From positions 62,001-126,000 of the forward strand of contig WLOP01000002.1 of NCBI GenBank assembly GCA_009699205.1: a stretch of DNA of 64,000 nt, read 5' to 3'. Positions within the stretch are counted from its first letter, which is position 1; every line of letters starts with the position of its first letter. This DNA is from Actinomycetota bacterium. GTDB taxonomy: Bacteria > Actinomycetota > Actinomycetes > Nanopelagicales > Nanopelagicaceae. A program made the translations under genes and the position numbers. The notes beneath the pieces are model-generated. The model was not told the DNA's origin. It searched no databases and saw nothing but the letters and a program-made list of their open reading frames with translations. Shown here piece by piece: positions 51,151 to 60,367 of this stretch.

Positions 51151-52782
51151 GTGGCTTCTCTTAGTGCGCTCAAAAATAAGGCGAAGAAAGCATCCGCTAA
51201 AAAAACTCCTGCGAAAAAAGCCGCACCTGCCAAGAAAGCTGTAGCGAAGAAGGCTCCTGTAAAGAAAGCCGTAGCCAAGAAAGCGGCAGTCAAGAAAGTT
51301 CCTGCGAAGAAAGTTCCAGCTAAGAAAATTGAATTAAAGAAAGATTTAACGATCAATGATGTCAAGCTAATCATCAGCGCAAAAGAAGCTGTTGCTCGCC
51401 AAAAAGAGGTTCTAGAGGAACTTGCTAGTCGTGGTGTGGTTAGCCTCAATCGAATTCCAAAGACACTAGACAAACCTTTAATTGATGAAGCAAAAGAACT
51501 CGCAATAACTGTCACGACTTTGACGGAGAAGCTTCACAAACATGGACTCGGCACTCCTGCACGAATTCTTAAGAAAGTTGAGTACGCACTCGTTGCGCCT
51601 CCAGTCGTTGTTGAAAAAGTAGCACCAGTTAAAGCTGAAAAAGTTTCAATTGCGAAAATCAACGGCGAAGATGTCGAATTAGAAGAAGTTGAATTAGAGG
51701 ATCTTGATGCGCTGGTAGCCGAGGTTTCCGCAGATGAACCGGTAGAAGATAAAGGCAATGCACCACGCGTAGTAAACCTTGCTGAAGAGAGCAACGGTAA
51801 CGAAGAAGACGCCTTTACTCTCAAGGCTTCTGAAGAAGATGATGCTCCGGCTCAAACTGTTATGACCGCTGGTGCTACGGCAGATCCTGTCAAGGATTAC
51901 CTCAAGCAGATTGGACGCGTTGCTCTTTTGAACGCCGAGCTTGAAGTTGAACTTGCTACTCGCATCGAGGCTGGACTTTTCGCAGAGCACAAGATCGCAA
52001 CGGAAAAGAAGTTGGAAAAGAAACTTAAGCGCGAACTTGAATGGATTGTTGAAGATGGAAAGCGCGCAAAGAATCACCTTCTTGAAGCTAACTTACGTCT
52101 TGTTGTATCCCTTGCTAAGCGCTACACCGGACGTGGAATGTTGTTCCTCGACCTTATTCAAGAAGGTAACTTAGGTTTGATCCGCGCCGTCGAGAAGTTC
52201 GACTACACAAAGGGCTACAAGTTCTCAACCTATGCGACCTGGTGGATTCGCCAAGCAATTACTCGCGCTATGGCCGATCAGGCTCGCACAATCCGTATCC
52301 CAGTTCATATGGTTGAAGTTATTAACAAGTTAGCTCGCGTACAGCGTCAGATGCTCCAAGACCTTGGCCGTGAACCTACCCCTGAAGAACTTGCAAAAGA
52401 ACTCGACATGACCCCTGAAAAGGTCGTTGAAGTTCAAAAATATGGCCGCGAACCGATTTCTCTGCATACGCCACTGGGCGAAGAAGGAGATTCAGAATTC
52501 GGCGATCTCATCGAAGACTCAGAGGCAGTTGTTCCTGCTGATGCCGTTTCGTTTACGCTTCTTCAAGAGCAGCTGCATTCAGTTCTGGATACTCTTTCAG
52601 ATCGCGAATCTGGAGTAGTACAGATGCGCTTCGGTTTAACAGATGGACAACCTAAGACGCTAGATGAAATCGGAAAAGTTTACGGAGTTACACGTGAGCG
52701 CATTCGTCAGATTGAATCAAAGACAATGTCTAAGTTGCGCCACCCATCGCGTTCGCAGGTTCTGCGCGATTACTTAGATTAA
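51151..52782 (+). CDS. sigA: Principal RNA polymerase sigma factor (RpoD/SigA/HrdB)
   Basis: A 543-residue group 1 sigma-70. Region 2 (about 310-385) includes [20 protein letters not shown] and [16 protein letters not shown]; region 4 (about 475-540) includes [12 protein letters not shown]. Region 3 lies between. The first 60 residues are a Lys/Ala/Pro-rich histone H1-like tail and are followed by an acidic stretch (about 160-225). GTG 51151 follows AAAGGA. It is the neighbour of parE via a small zinc protein, the usual actinobacterial order. Confidence 0.96.
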   Translation: MASLSALKNKAKKASAKKTPAKKAAPAKKAVAKKAPVKKAVAKKAAVKKVPAKKVPAKKIELKKDLTINDVKLIISAKEAVARQKEVLEELASRGVVSLNRIPKTLDKPLIDEAKELAITVTTLTEKLHKHGLGTPARILKKVEYALVAPPVVVEKVAPVKAEKVSIAKINGEDVELEEVELEDLDALVAEVSADEPVEDKGNAPRVVNLAEESNGNEEDAFTLKASEEDDAPAQTVMTAGATADPVKDYLKQIGRVALLNAELEVELATRIEAGLFAEHKIATEKKLEKKLKRELEWIVEDGKRAKNHLLEANLRLVVSLAKRYTGRGMLFLDLIQEGNLGLIRAVEKFDYTKGYKFSTYATWWIRQAITRAMADQARTIRIPVHMVEVINKLARVQRQMLQDLGREPTPEELAKELDMTPEKVVEVQKYGREPISLHTPLGEEGDSEFGDLIEDSEAVVPADAVSFTLLQEQLHSVLDTLSDRESGVVQMRFGLTDGQPKTLDEIGKVYGVTRERIRQIESKTMSKLRHPSRSQVLRDYLD

Positions 52783-52785
52783 GAA

Positions 52786-53001
52786 TTAGTTAGAAGCAGA
52801 TTCAACTAACTTCTCGGTCTCATCTTGGATATGAGCAACGATTGGCTTGAGGCCCTCTGCATATTCTTTTGCATGATGAGCGCAGAACATTAGCTCTCCA
52901 CCTGAAAGCAAGACTGCACGTACATATGCCTGAGCACCGCAACGATCGCAACGATCGACGGCGTTGAGGGGAGTGGTCTCTAAAATCATTTGGTCAGTCA
53001 T
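52786..53001 (-). CDS. Small zinc-binding-type protein DUF7455
   Basis: A 71-residue protein with CDRCGAQA and CAHHAKEYA, a likely zinc site of two Cys plus Cys/His, conserved between sigA and gyrB-like genes in actinobacteria. The function is unknown. ATG 53001 has GAGGAGA upstream, so the longer open frame from 53043 is not used. Confidence 0.85.
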   Translation of the reverse strand: MTDQMILETTPLNAVDRCDRCGAQAYVRAVLLSGGELMFCAHHAKEYAEGLKPIVAHIQDETEKLVESASN

Positions 53002-53131
53002 TAGCGCTCTCCTCACATAATGGGCTCGCTCTGAGCCTCTCACTAGTGAACATCAAACCATGTATTGGTTATTCCCCGCATGCTGAAATACTTTTATTTT
53101 GCTGAGAATTCGCGTATTAAATCGACAATTG

Positions 53132-53146
53132 GAGGCAATCTGCCTC
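53132..53146 (+). repeat. GAGGCA/TGCCTC inverted repeat before parE
   Basis: Six-bp arms with a three-base loop ATC, in a 219-base gap. Two more GAGGC copies follow near 53192 and 53241. The rest of the gap shows no gene. TAGCCT at 53207-53212 may be the parE -10, eight bases from GTG 53221. Confidence 0.35.
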
Positions 53147-53220
53147 AATCACTCACTATTTGAGATGGATGCGGCGCGCTTACCCTCAATAGAGGCAATC
53201 AATGGCTAGCCTTTGCGCCC

Positions 53221-55296
53221 GTGGCCAGCAAAGATAATGACTCAATAGAGGCGAGCTATACCGCCAAAGATTTAGCTGTCCTTGAAGGTTTGGACGCAGT
53301 TCGCAAGCGCCCCGGCATGTATATCGGCTCCACCGATTCTCGTGGACTTATGCATTGCTTGTGGGAAATCATTGATAACTCAGTAGATGAAGCCCTTGCC
53401 GGGCATTGCAAGAAAATTGAGATTAACCTCGAATCTGATGGCTCTGTAGAAGTTCATGATGATGGCCGCGGGATTCCTGTCGATAAAGAACCAAAGACCG
53501 GGCTTACCGGCGTTGAAGTTGTTCTCACCAAATTACATGCGGGTGGCAAATTCGGTGGTGGATCTTATGCAGCCTCTGGTGGATTGCATGGTGTGGGTGC
53601 ATCAGTTGTTAACGCACTTGCCTCGCGACTCGATGCTGAAGTAGATCGCGATGGAAAGATTTATTGGATGTCATTCCAACGCGGCACCGCAGGTATTTTT
53701 GATGGAGAAGGACCCAAGGCTCCATTTTCACCGGCGTCTGGATTGCGCGTTGTGGGTAAAGTTCCCCACAAAGTTACCGGAACACGCATCAAGTGGTGGA
53801 GCGATAAGCAGATCTTTCTTAAAGAGGCAGAGCTTGAATTAGAAGAGATTTACGCGCGCGCACGTCAAACCTCCTATTTGGTGCCAGGGTTAACTCTGAT
53901 AGTTAACGATAACCGAACTAAAACTAAGAGCACAGAAACTTTCTTCCACAAAGGCGGGATATCCGAATACTGCACATTCCTACAACCTGATGATCCAGTG
54001 GGAGATGTCATCCGACTTTCAGGTAGCGGACACTATTCAGAAACAGTCCCGGTTCTTGATGATCAAGGGCATATGGTTTCTACTGAAGTCGAACGCGATA
54101 TGGGTGTTGATATCGCCATGAAGTGGGGCAATGGCTTTGATACAACGATGCGCTCCTTCGTTAACATCATTGCAACTCCTAAGGGTGGCTCGCACATCCT
54201 TGGATTCGAAAGAGCAATAACCAAGGCATTTAACGAGGCTCTGCGCTCGACTAAGACGCTCAAGAACTCTGAGGCTGATGTTATTAAAGATGACATCATG
54301 GAAGGCCTTACAGCGGTTGTGACAGTACGTATGTCTGAACCACAGTTTGAGGGACAGACAAAGGAAGTTCTTGGAACTGCAGCGGCGACAAAAATCGTCT
54401 CCACCGTTGTCGCAGATGAGATGAAAGCATTCTTCTCAACCACCAAGCGCATCGATAAGGCAAATGGTCGACTAATTCTTGAGAAAGTAGCGGCCGCTTC
54501 TCGTACACGTATTTCAGCGCGTGCGCATAAAGATCTTCAGCGCCGCAAGAATGCTCTAGAGAATTCATCGCTACCCACCAAATTATCTGACTGCCGCTCC
54601 GAAGATGTTTCTCGTACAGAGCTATTTATCGTTGAGGGCGAATCAGCGCTGGGCACGACAAAAGCTGCTCGAAATTCTGAATTCCAAGCGATTTTGCCTA
54701 TCCGCGGAAAGATTCTGAACGTTCAAAAAGCTACCTTGTCGCAAATGCTTGAAAATACCGAGTGCGCATCGATCATTCAGGTTATTGGTGCTGGGTCTGG
54801 TCATTCCTTCTCGCTCGATGATGCGCGTTATGGGCGAATTATTTTGATGTCAGATGCTGACGTTGATGGTGCACATATTCGATGTCTACTCTTAACTCTC
54901 CTCTATCGATATATGCGCCCGCTGATTGATGCCGGGCGAGTCTTTGCAGCCATTCCACCTTTACACCGTATTGAAGTTATGGGCTCGGGAGGCAAGAAGG
55001 GCGATTTCCATTACACATACTCAGATGATGAGATGAAGAAAGTTTTGGCTGACCTAGCAAAGGCTGGCAAGAAGTGGAAAGAACCGTTACAGCGCTACAA
55101 AGGTCTTGGCGAAATGGATGCCGATCAATTGCGTGAGACGACAATGGATCCCGATCACCGCACCCTTCGTCGAGTAACAGTTAATGATGCAAAGGCTGCC
55201 GATTCCATGTTTGATTTACTCATGGGCAATGACGTAGCACCACGTAAGGAATTTATCGCAACGGCTGAAATCGACCGTGACAGGATTGACGCTTAA
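53221..55296 (+). CDS. parE: Type IIA topoisomerase B subunit, ParE-like
   Basis: A 691-residue GHKL ATPase/TOPRIM protein. E49 and N53 in WEIIDNSVDEAL, DGRGIPV and the GLHGVGASVVNAL lid form the ATP site; EGESA, PIRGKILNV and DADVDGAHI form TOPRIM. It pairs with the ParC-like A subunit at 57910-59442. GyrB is closely similar; the location beside sigA and near a second A subunit favours topoisomerase IV. The stop overlaps the convergent histidine kinase by 4 bases. Confidence 0.9.
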   Translation: MASKDNDSIEASYTAKDLAVLEGLDAVRKRPGMYIGSTDSRGLMHCLWEIIDNSVDEALAGHCKKIEINLESDGSVEVHDDGRGIPVDKEPKTGLTGVEVVLTKLHAGGKFGGGSYAASGGLHGVGASVVNALASRLDAEVDRDGKIYWMSFQRGTAGIFDGEGPKAPFSPASGLRVVGKVPHKVTGTRIKWWSDKQIFLKEAELELEEIYARARQTSYLVPGLTLIVNDNRTKTKSTETFFHKGGISEYCTFLQPDDPVGDVIRLSGSGHYSETVPVLDDQGHMVSTEVERDMGVDIAMKWGNGFDTTMRSFVNIIATPKGGSHILGFERAITKAFNEALRSTKTLKNSEADVIKDDIMEGLTAVVTVRMSEPQFEGQTKEVLGTAAATKIVSTVVADEMKAFFSTTKRIDKANGRLILEKVAAASRTRISARAHKDLQRRKNALENSSLPTKLSDCRSEDVSRTELFIVEGESALGTTKAARNSEFQAILPIRGKILNVQKATLSQMLENTECASIIQVIGAGSGHSFSLDDARYGRIILMSDADVDGAHIRCLLLTLLYRYMRPLIDAGRVFAAIPPLHRIEVMGSGGKKGDFHYTYSDDEMKKVLADLAKAGKKWKEPLQRYKGLGEMDADQLRETTMDPDHRTLRRVTVNDAKAADSMFDLLMGNDVAPRKEFIATAEIDRDRIDA

Positions 55297-56531
55297 TTCT
55301 TTCCAAGGGTTGGAAATGTCACTTTTAGTATTAGACCATTCTCAATTCCGTTGGTGAATTGAATCTTTCCCGAGTGAGCATCCATGATGGATTTCATAAT
55401 GGATAGCCCAAGGCCAGATCCTCCAGCGGAACGTGAACGTCCAGTGTTAAAGCGAATAAATTCACCTTCTAGGCTCGCAAGAACTTCAACTGGTAACCCA
55501 GGTCCGGTGTCTTCGTAAATGAGCGTCGTTCCAGTTGCGTCAGTTTTCAGTTTCAGGGATATTGATGCATCAGGGGAAGTATGTCGGCGAGCATTAGAGA
55601 ATATATTCGAAAGTAACTGTGAAATGAGGGTTCGTGAACCATGAATATTTGTGGGTGTAGAACCTAGAAAAGTGACTGATCTAGTTGGCTCTAAAATCGC
55701 AAGGTCTTCAATAAACCCTTCAATCATTTTGTGCAGGTCAATAATCTCATTTTCAACTGAATTCTTCTCGCCCAGTTCTGCAAGTAAAAGAAGGTCAGAA
55801 ACTAACGCTTCCATACGTTTCACTTCGACTGAGATTCGTTCCTGAAACTTGGTCCGCCCTTGCTCTGCAAGATGGGTTTCTTTGCTCAACAATTCGTTAT
55901 ACCCACGAATTACCGTGAGGGGAGTACGTAATTCATGCGCGGCATCGCCAAGGAAACGTTGCATACGTTCGCGAGATGAAATTTCTTGGTTAATTAACGC
56001 GGCGGAAATTCGCAAGGAACGTGTTTTAAGTATGTATCCGGAGATTGCGAGCGTTAAGGCAAAGAGCAATGCCTCAAATAACGCTAGAAATCGTAAACTT
56101 TGTTGCTGGTTGCGGTCTGCCTCTTCGGTGCTAGCTGCAATGAGCGCATAGTCGCCTCCACCTAAGGAGAATGCTCGGACACGATTATTTGTGCCAAGGT
56201 TCAAGGAGGCAGTCGAATTCGACACTAAAGCCGATTCTTGCGACGTGAGAGTTCGATTGAGACTGGCATCTGAATCCAGCAGGACCGTGAGCTCTCCATC
56301 AGCGGGTACCAATGCCACGCTGAATCGAACCTTACTTTCAGAAGCAAGCGAGAGTAAGTTTGAAAGTGAATCACCTTCGGAGCTTTTCATCTGATTGTTA
56401 ATATCGGTTATAGCTTCATCAATTCTCGTAATCGCATATTGGTGGGATGTGTTAATCATAAAGAAGCTAAAAGAGCCAGTTACAAGGACGAGGAGAGCTG
56501 AAGCAACCAGAGACTTAAGTAAACGTTGCAT
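55293..56531 (-). CDS. Sensor histidine kinase
   Basis: A 412-residue membrane kinase. TM1 is about 7-28, an outer domain about 29-145, TM2 about 148-170. H199 in GDAAHELRTPLT is the phosphorylation site; the ATPase part has NIFSNARRH, DTGPGLP and GGSGLGLSIM. It follows the response regulator gene by 2 bases, so the two are one operon. No HAMP domain is clear between TM2 and the dimerisation helix. The signal is unknown. Confidence 0.92.
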   Translation of the reverse strand: MQRLLKSLVASALLVLVTGSFSFFMINTSHQYAITRIDEAITDINNQMKSSEGDSLSNLLSLASESKVRFSVALVPADGELTVLLDSDASLNRTLTSQESALVSNSTASLNLGTNNRVRAFSLGGGDYALIAASTEEADRNQQQSLRFLALFEALLFALTLAISGYILKTRSLRISAALINQEISSRERMQRFLGDAAHELRTPLTVIRGYNELLSKETHLAEQGRTKFQERISVEVKRMEALVSDLLLLAELGEKNSVENEIIDLHKMIEGFIEDLAILEPTRSVTFLGSTPTNIHGSRTLISQLLSNIFSNARRHTSPDASISLKLKTDATGTTLIYEDTGPGLPVEVLASLEGEFIRFNTGRSRSAGGSGLGLSIMKSIMDAHSGKIQFTNGIENGLILKVTFPTLGKN

Positions 56532-56533
56532 TT

Positions 56534-57226
56534 CTATTTATCGGCCAAAAGTTGGAAACCAACACCGCGAATGGTTTTGATACCTTCGAAGCCCTGCTGA
56601 TGCAGTTTCTTACGTAAGTAGGAGATGTATGTGTCGACTACTGAGCTATCGCTCCTGAAATCAATTTCCCACACTGCCGCCAGTAGAGTTTCCTTAGGAA
56701 TTACTCTTCCTGGGCGTTCTAAGAAATACTTCAAGAGTCGGTACTCCGTTGGGGATAGGTCTACAGGTTCTTCGCCAAATGTGACCTGATGGATGGAGTC
56801 ATCTAAAGAAATAGGACCATATGAAAGGCGCTCCGAGGTAACTTCTTTGGATTCTGAACGACGTAAAATTGCTGCAACTCGTAAACTGAGTTCTTCTAAA
56901 CCAAAAGGTTTAACCATGTAATCGTCAGCGCCGATGCGTAAACCTTCATTGACATCCTTCTTCTCATTCCGCGCGCTCAACATTAAGACCGGAGTTTGAT
57001 TATCTTCTTTTCGAAGCTTTTCAAGCATTGTTAAGCCGTCCATGCGAGGCATATTTATATCCGTTATCACCAATTGAATATTTTCAGTGCGCAGGATAGA
57101 TAAAGCTTTTTGCCCATCTGAGGCAGTTTTGACTTCATAGCCAGTCATAGCGCAAGCATCTCTCAGGAGTTCGCGGGTGCCCTCATCATCTTCGACGATC
57201 AGGATCGTCACGCTCTTAGCACCCAT
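56534..57226 (-). CDS. OmpR-family response regulator
   Basis: A 230-residue regulator. The receiver domain has acidic D13/D14 and phospho-acceptor D56 in VITDINMPRMDG. The C-terminal winged helix (about 130-228) has LSPTEYRLLKYFLERPG and VDTYISYLRKKL. ATG 57226 has TATCGT and six bases before it. Eleven-base direct repeats at 57272-57293 are a likely binding site. Confidence 0.94.
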   Translation of the reverse strand: MGAKSVTILIVEDDEGTRELLRDACAMTGYEVKTASDGQKALSILRTENIQLVITDINMPRMDGLTMLEKLRKEDNQTPVLMLSARNEKKDVNEGLRIGADDYMVKPFGLEELSLRVAAILRRSESKEVTSERLSYGPISLDDSIHQVTFGEEPVDLSPTEYRLLKYFLERPGRVIPKETLLAAVWEIDFRSDSSVVDTYISYLRKKLHQQGFEGIKTIRGVGFQLLADK

Positions 57227-57232
57227 AGGGAA

Positions 57233-57238
57233 ACGATA
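57233..57238 (-). promoter_or_regulatory. Leaderless -10 element of the response regulator
   Basis: Minus strand TATCGT, six bases, then ATG at 57226. Confidence 0.5.
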
Positions 57239-57271
57239 GCCCGTTGAGGTAAGTCAAAAGATTTGAGGGGA

Positions 57272-57293
57272 GTTTTCACAAGGTTTCCACAAT
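57272..57293. promoter_or_regulatory. Tandem 11-bp direct repeats, candidate OmpR-family operator
   Basis: GTTTTCACAAG followed directly by GTTTCCACAAT, 9 of 11 bases identical, in the spacer between the response regulator and the divergent secreted-protein gene. Contiguous 11-bp repeats are typical of PhoB/PhoP-type sites. Confidence 0.5.
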
Positions 57294-57353
57294 TTTGAAG
57301 CCCATTGTTAGGGCGTGAGCAAAGGTAACATTCCACTAGAAAGCAGGTTAATA

Positions 57354-57842
57354 ATGAAACGTAAGATGATTATTACCGCCGCAATCACAGCGGCTTTAAT
57401 GGCTGTGGCACCAACGAGTTTTGCTCTTGATGCTGGCGTTCCTACAGCGGCCCAGACTGCCCGGATCGAATTCAAAGCAGCGATGGACGCGTATAGAACC
57501 GCTATGGTCGCCTTCAAGGCAGATCGCCAAGCCAAAGAGGCCTTATTCAAAGCAGCGATGGACGCTTTTAAGATCGCCAATACTGCATATGCGGCGCAAC
57601 AGAAGTCAATCAATGGCGCTTTGAAAGTAGCGGTCGATGCTGCCAAAAGCGTTCGAAGCGCTGCTTTAGCGAGCTCTCCGACTCCTGCTGATCGAGCTGC
57701 AATCAAAGCCACATTCGATGCTGCGGTTAGCGCAGCTACTGCAACTCGTGGGGCAGCAATGAGTTCGTTAGGTACAAAACCAGCGAAGCCAGTTAAAGCC
57801 CCCGTGGTAAAGCCTGTAAAACCAACGAGACCTGTAGCGTAA
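57354..57842 (+). CDS. Secreted Ala-rich helical protein, unknown function
   Basis: A 162-residue protein with a signal peptide (about 1-24, ending TSFA) and a helical Ala/Lys-rich body with repeated FKAAMDA segments, then a Pro/Lys/Val tail (KPVKAPVVKPVK). GTG 57315 with CATTGT and six bases upstream is an alternative start that would add 13 residues. It may be a target of the neighbouring two-component system. No family is recognised. A strong terminator follows. Confidence 0.68.
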   Translation: MKRKMIITAAITAALMAVAPTSFALDAGVPTAAQTARIEFKAAMDAYRTAMVAFKADRQAKEALFKAAMDAFKIANTAYAAQQKSINGALKVAVDAAKSVRSAALASSPTPADRAAIKATFDAAVSAATATRGAAMSSLGTKPAKPVKAPVVKPVKPTRPVA

Positions 57843-57852
57843 TCCTCCTGAG

Positions 57853-57893
57853 ATAGAAAAAGACCCCCGCCGATGACGGGGGTCTTTTTCTAT
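57853..57893. terminator. Bidirectional terminator
   Basis: A 17-bp stem around AGACCCCCG/CGGGGGTCT with A-tract before and T-tract after, loop of seven. It serves the rightward secreted-protein gene and the leftward parC gene. Confidence 0.93.
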
Positions 57894-57909
57894 GTAAATT
57901 ACCTCTTAG

Positions 57910-59442
57910 CTACAAGGTGGAGATTTTCGTCTTACGTGGCGTTGCAAAAGATTTCCCAACAGCGGTGAGTTCTTCTGAAACTTGTTTCTTGATATTTTCT
58001 TCACTCTTGAGCAGAGTTGTTAGCGCAGTAATCGTGGACTTAAGATCTTTTTGCTCGCTCTCTAACTCTATCTTTGACATCTTTGTCAGGCGACGAAGTG
58101 GCATATCCAAGATATATGTCGCTTGCTCATCGTTGAGTTTAAAGCTCTTGATAAGGGCATCTTTAGCGGCCGTTGCATCATCGCTTCCGCGAATAATTTT
58201 AATTACCTTATCGATATCGATAATTGCTTTAAGTAATCCATCGACTAATGTGAGCCTGGCTGTGGCTTTGGCTTTGCGGAACTCAGAACGGCGACGCACA
58301 ACTTCAACGCGGTGACCGATAAATACCTGGAGAAGTTCTTTCAAGCCAAGTGTTTGTGGGCGCCCGTTAACTAGTGCAACGGCGTTGATTGCGAAGGCAT
58401 CTTCCATGGGGGTGAGTTTGTAGAGCTGCTCTAATACTTCTGTAGGTTCAAAGCCATTCTTGAGCTCAATCACCACGTTTGTTCCAGTTTTGCCATCGGT
58501 GAGGTCGATGATGTCTGAGATGCCTTGAATTTTTTTAGCCTTAGCTAAATCGGCAATTCTTTCAACGATCTTCTCTGGACCAATAGTGAATGGAAGTTCC
58601 TTGATGATGATTCCCATTTTGCGTGAAGTGATCTTGCTAATTTCCACTGTAGCGCGCACTTTGAAGCTACCTCTACCGGTTGCATAAGCTTCGCGAACGC
58701 CTTCGGCGCCCACCAGCTCGCCGCCGGTGGGAAAATCTGGTCCAGGAATAAACTTCATGAGGTGTTTAAGCGTTGCGGTGGGGTTTTCAATTAAATGTTT
58801 CGTTGCTGCAATAACTTCGCCAAGATTATGAGGAGCCATATTTGTGGCCATACCGACAGCAATACCAGAACCACCGTTAACTAAAAGATTGGGATAGGCA
58901 GCGGGAAGAACTGTTGGTTCAAGAAGTTGGCCGTCGTAGTTCGGTGAAAAATCAACGGTATCTTCATCTGCTTCGGCAACCATCGCCATCGCAGCTGTTG
59001 CCAAGCGCGCTTCTGTGTAACGCATGGCCGCTGGACCAGCATCGAGGGACCCAAAGTTTCCATGCCCATCGATAAGTGGCAGGCGCATTGAGAAAGTTTG
59101 AGCCATGCGGACAAGTGCGTCATAAATTGCGCCATCGCCGTGAGGGTGTAATTTACCCATTACTTCACCGACCACACGAGCGCTCTTTACGTGGCCACGT
59201 TCTGGACGAAGTCCCATATCTGCCATTTGATGAAGAATGCGACGATGTACCGGCTTAAGTCCATCTCGTGCATCAGGTAAAGCGCGTGAATAAATAACCG
59301 AGTAGGCGTATTCAAGAAATGATTCTGACATCTCGGATGAGACATCAATATCAATAATCTTGCCTGGGTATTCGCCAGGTTTAGGTCCGACAGGTTTCTT
59401 ACCTTTTGCAGCGCTTTTCGCTGGAGTTTTCGCAGTAGCCAT
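57910..59442 (-). CDS. parC: Type IIA topoisomerase A subunit, ParC-like, without C-terminal domain
   Basis: A 510-residue protein. Active-site Y142 is in AMRYTEARLA; the winged helix (about 60-145), tower and coiled coil (to about 495) are all present, with LPFTIGPEK and YILDMPLRRLTK. It then ends at FATPRKTKISTL. The C-terminal beta-pinwheel seen in ParC (about 750-820 residues in total) and GyrA is absent, and a terminator follows at once, so nothing was lost to a frameshift. A Lys/Ala N-terminal tail precedes the fold. ATG 59442 has CATAAT seven bases upstream. Confidence 0.9.
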   Translation of the reverse strand: MATAKTPAKSAAKGKKPVGPKPGEYPGKIIDIDVSSEMSESFLEYAYSVIYSRALPDARDGLKPVHRRILHQMADMGLRPERGHVKSARVVGEVMGKLHPHGDGAIYDALVRMAQTFSMRLPLIDGHGNFGSLDAGPAAMRYTEARLATAAMAMVAEADEDTVDFSPNYDGQLLEPTVLPAAYPNLLVNGGSGIAVGMATNMAPHNLGEVIAATKHLIENPTATLKHLMKFIPGPDFPTGGELVGAEGVREAYATGRGSFKVRATVEISKITSRKMGIIIKELPFTIGPEKIVERIADLAKAKKIQGISDIIDLTDGKTGTNVVIELKNGFEPTEVLEQLYKLTPMEDAFAINAVALVNGRPQTLGLKELLQVFIGHRVEVVRRRSEFRKAKATARLTLVDGLLKAIIDIDKVIKIIRGSDDATAAKDALIKSFKLNDEQATYILDMPLRRLTKMSKIELESEQKDLKSTITALTTLLKSEENIKKQVSEELTAVGKSFATPRKTKISTL

Positions 59443-59468
59443 GGCGGCGATTATGCCAATACATCGCC

Positions 59469-60362
59469 CTAAATCTCGGTAGTGACCTGCGGTCTGGCCC
59501 CTGCGATTGCAACACATAGCGCAGCCTGAGTAAGTCCGGCCTCAATACAGGCAGATAATTCTTGGTTGATGAGGAATTGAGCGATGAATCCACCAGCAAA
59601 ACTATCACCAGCACCAGTGGTATCTATGGCCACTGTTTCTTTCGCGGGGGCGGAGAAATAAACTCCCGAACGATTTTTGCCAACCGCGCCAAATGAGCCA
59701 CGTTTGATTACCGCAGTCGGGGAGAACTTCAATAAGGATGCAAGTGCGCTTTCGATCTCATTTTCACTGGTTAAGTAGAAAGATTCCTCTTCGTTCATCA
59801 GCAACGTATCCATTAACGATAACCATCCATGAATAGTGTGAAGCTCAACGTGGGCCATACCGCCAATAGTTGTCGGATCAAAGAAGATAGGAATAGATTT
59901 TGCGCGGATTTCGGTGATCATTTCCAGTACACCATCACGCGATAGAGGATTGAGCAGTGAATAGCCAGAAATGTAGGCCGCATCAAAATCCGAGAGATTT
60001 GGTAAATCTGCAATTGTGAGCCCCGCATTAGCGCCAGAATCAGGAATCATGGTTCGCTCACCCGTAGGGTCAACTAAAATCACTACGACGCCGGTGCTAA
60101 GTTCAGGAACCGCTCTTTGACTATGTTGAACACCGAGAGCATCTAATTCGGCAATCACCGCTACTCCTGCAGGGTCATCGCCAACTCTTGCAATAAGAAA
60201 ACTTTCCGCCCCGGCGCTTTTTGCCCAAGAAGCAACATTTGCGCCAGCACCACCACCTCGAGTGACAATAGTCGAAGGAGTGTCCTCACCGTAGTTGAGT
60301 GCTGGTGGCACGAAAGCGATGACATCAAGCATGATGTCCCCTATACAGAGTATGCGCGCCAC
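59469..60362 (-). CDS. PfkB-family kinase, probable pseudouridine kinase
   Basis: A 297-residue ribokinase-like enzyme. RGGGAGANVASWA (about 35-47) and the catalytic DTTGAGDSFAGGF (about 247-259) are the PfkB signatures. It lies 5 bases after psuG in one operon, so the substrate is probably pseudouridine, phosphorylated to the 5'-monophosphate for PsuG. Ribose or other nucleosides are alternatives. Confidence 0.85.
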   Translation of the reverse strand: MARILCIGDIMLDVIAFVPPALNYGEDTPSTIVTRGGGAGANVASWAKSAGAESFLIARVGDDPAGVAVIAELDALGVQHSQRAVPELSTGVVVILVDPTGERTMIPDSGANAGLTIADLPNLSDFDAAYISGYSLLNPLSRDGVLEMITEIRAKSIPIFFDPTTIGGMAHVELHTIHGWLSLMDTLLMNEEESFYLTSENEIESALASLLKFSPTAVIKRGSFGAVGKNRSGVYFSAPAKETVAIDTTGAGDSFAGGFIAQFLINQELSACIEAGLTQAALCVAIAGARPQVTTEI

Positions 60363-60367
60363 TTTAT

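Noticed and set aside
53221-59442. DNA gyrase (gyrB/gyrA) as the name for the topoisomerase subunits
   Set aside because: Location by sigA and separation from dnaA/recF-type genes favour ParE/ParC, although sequence alone cannot fully exclude gyrase.
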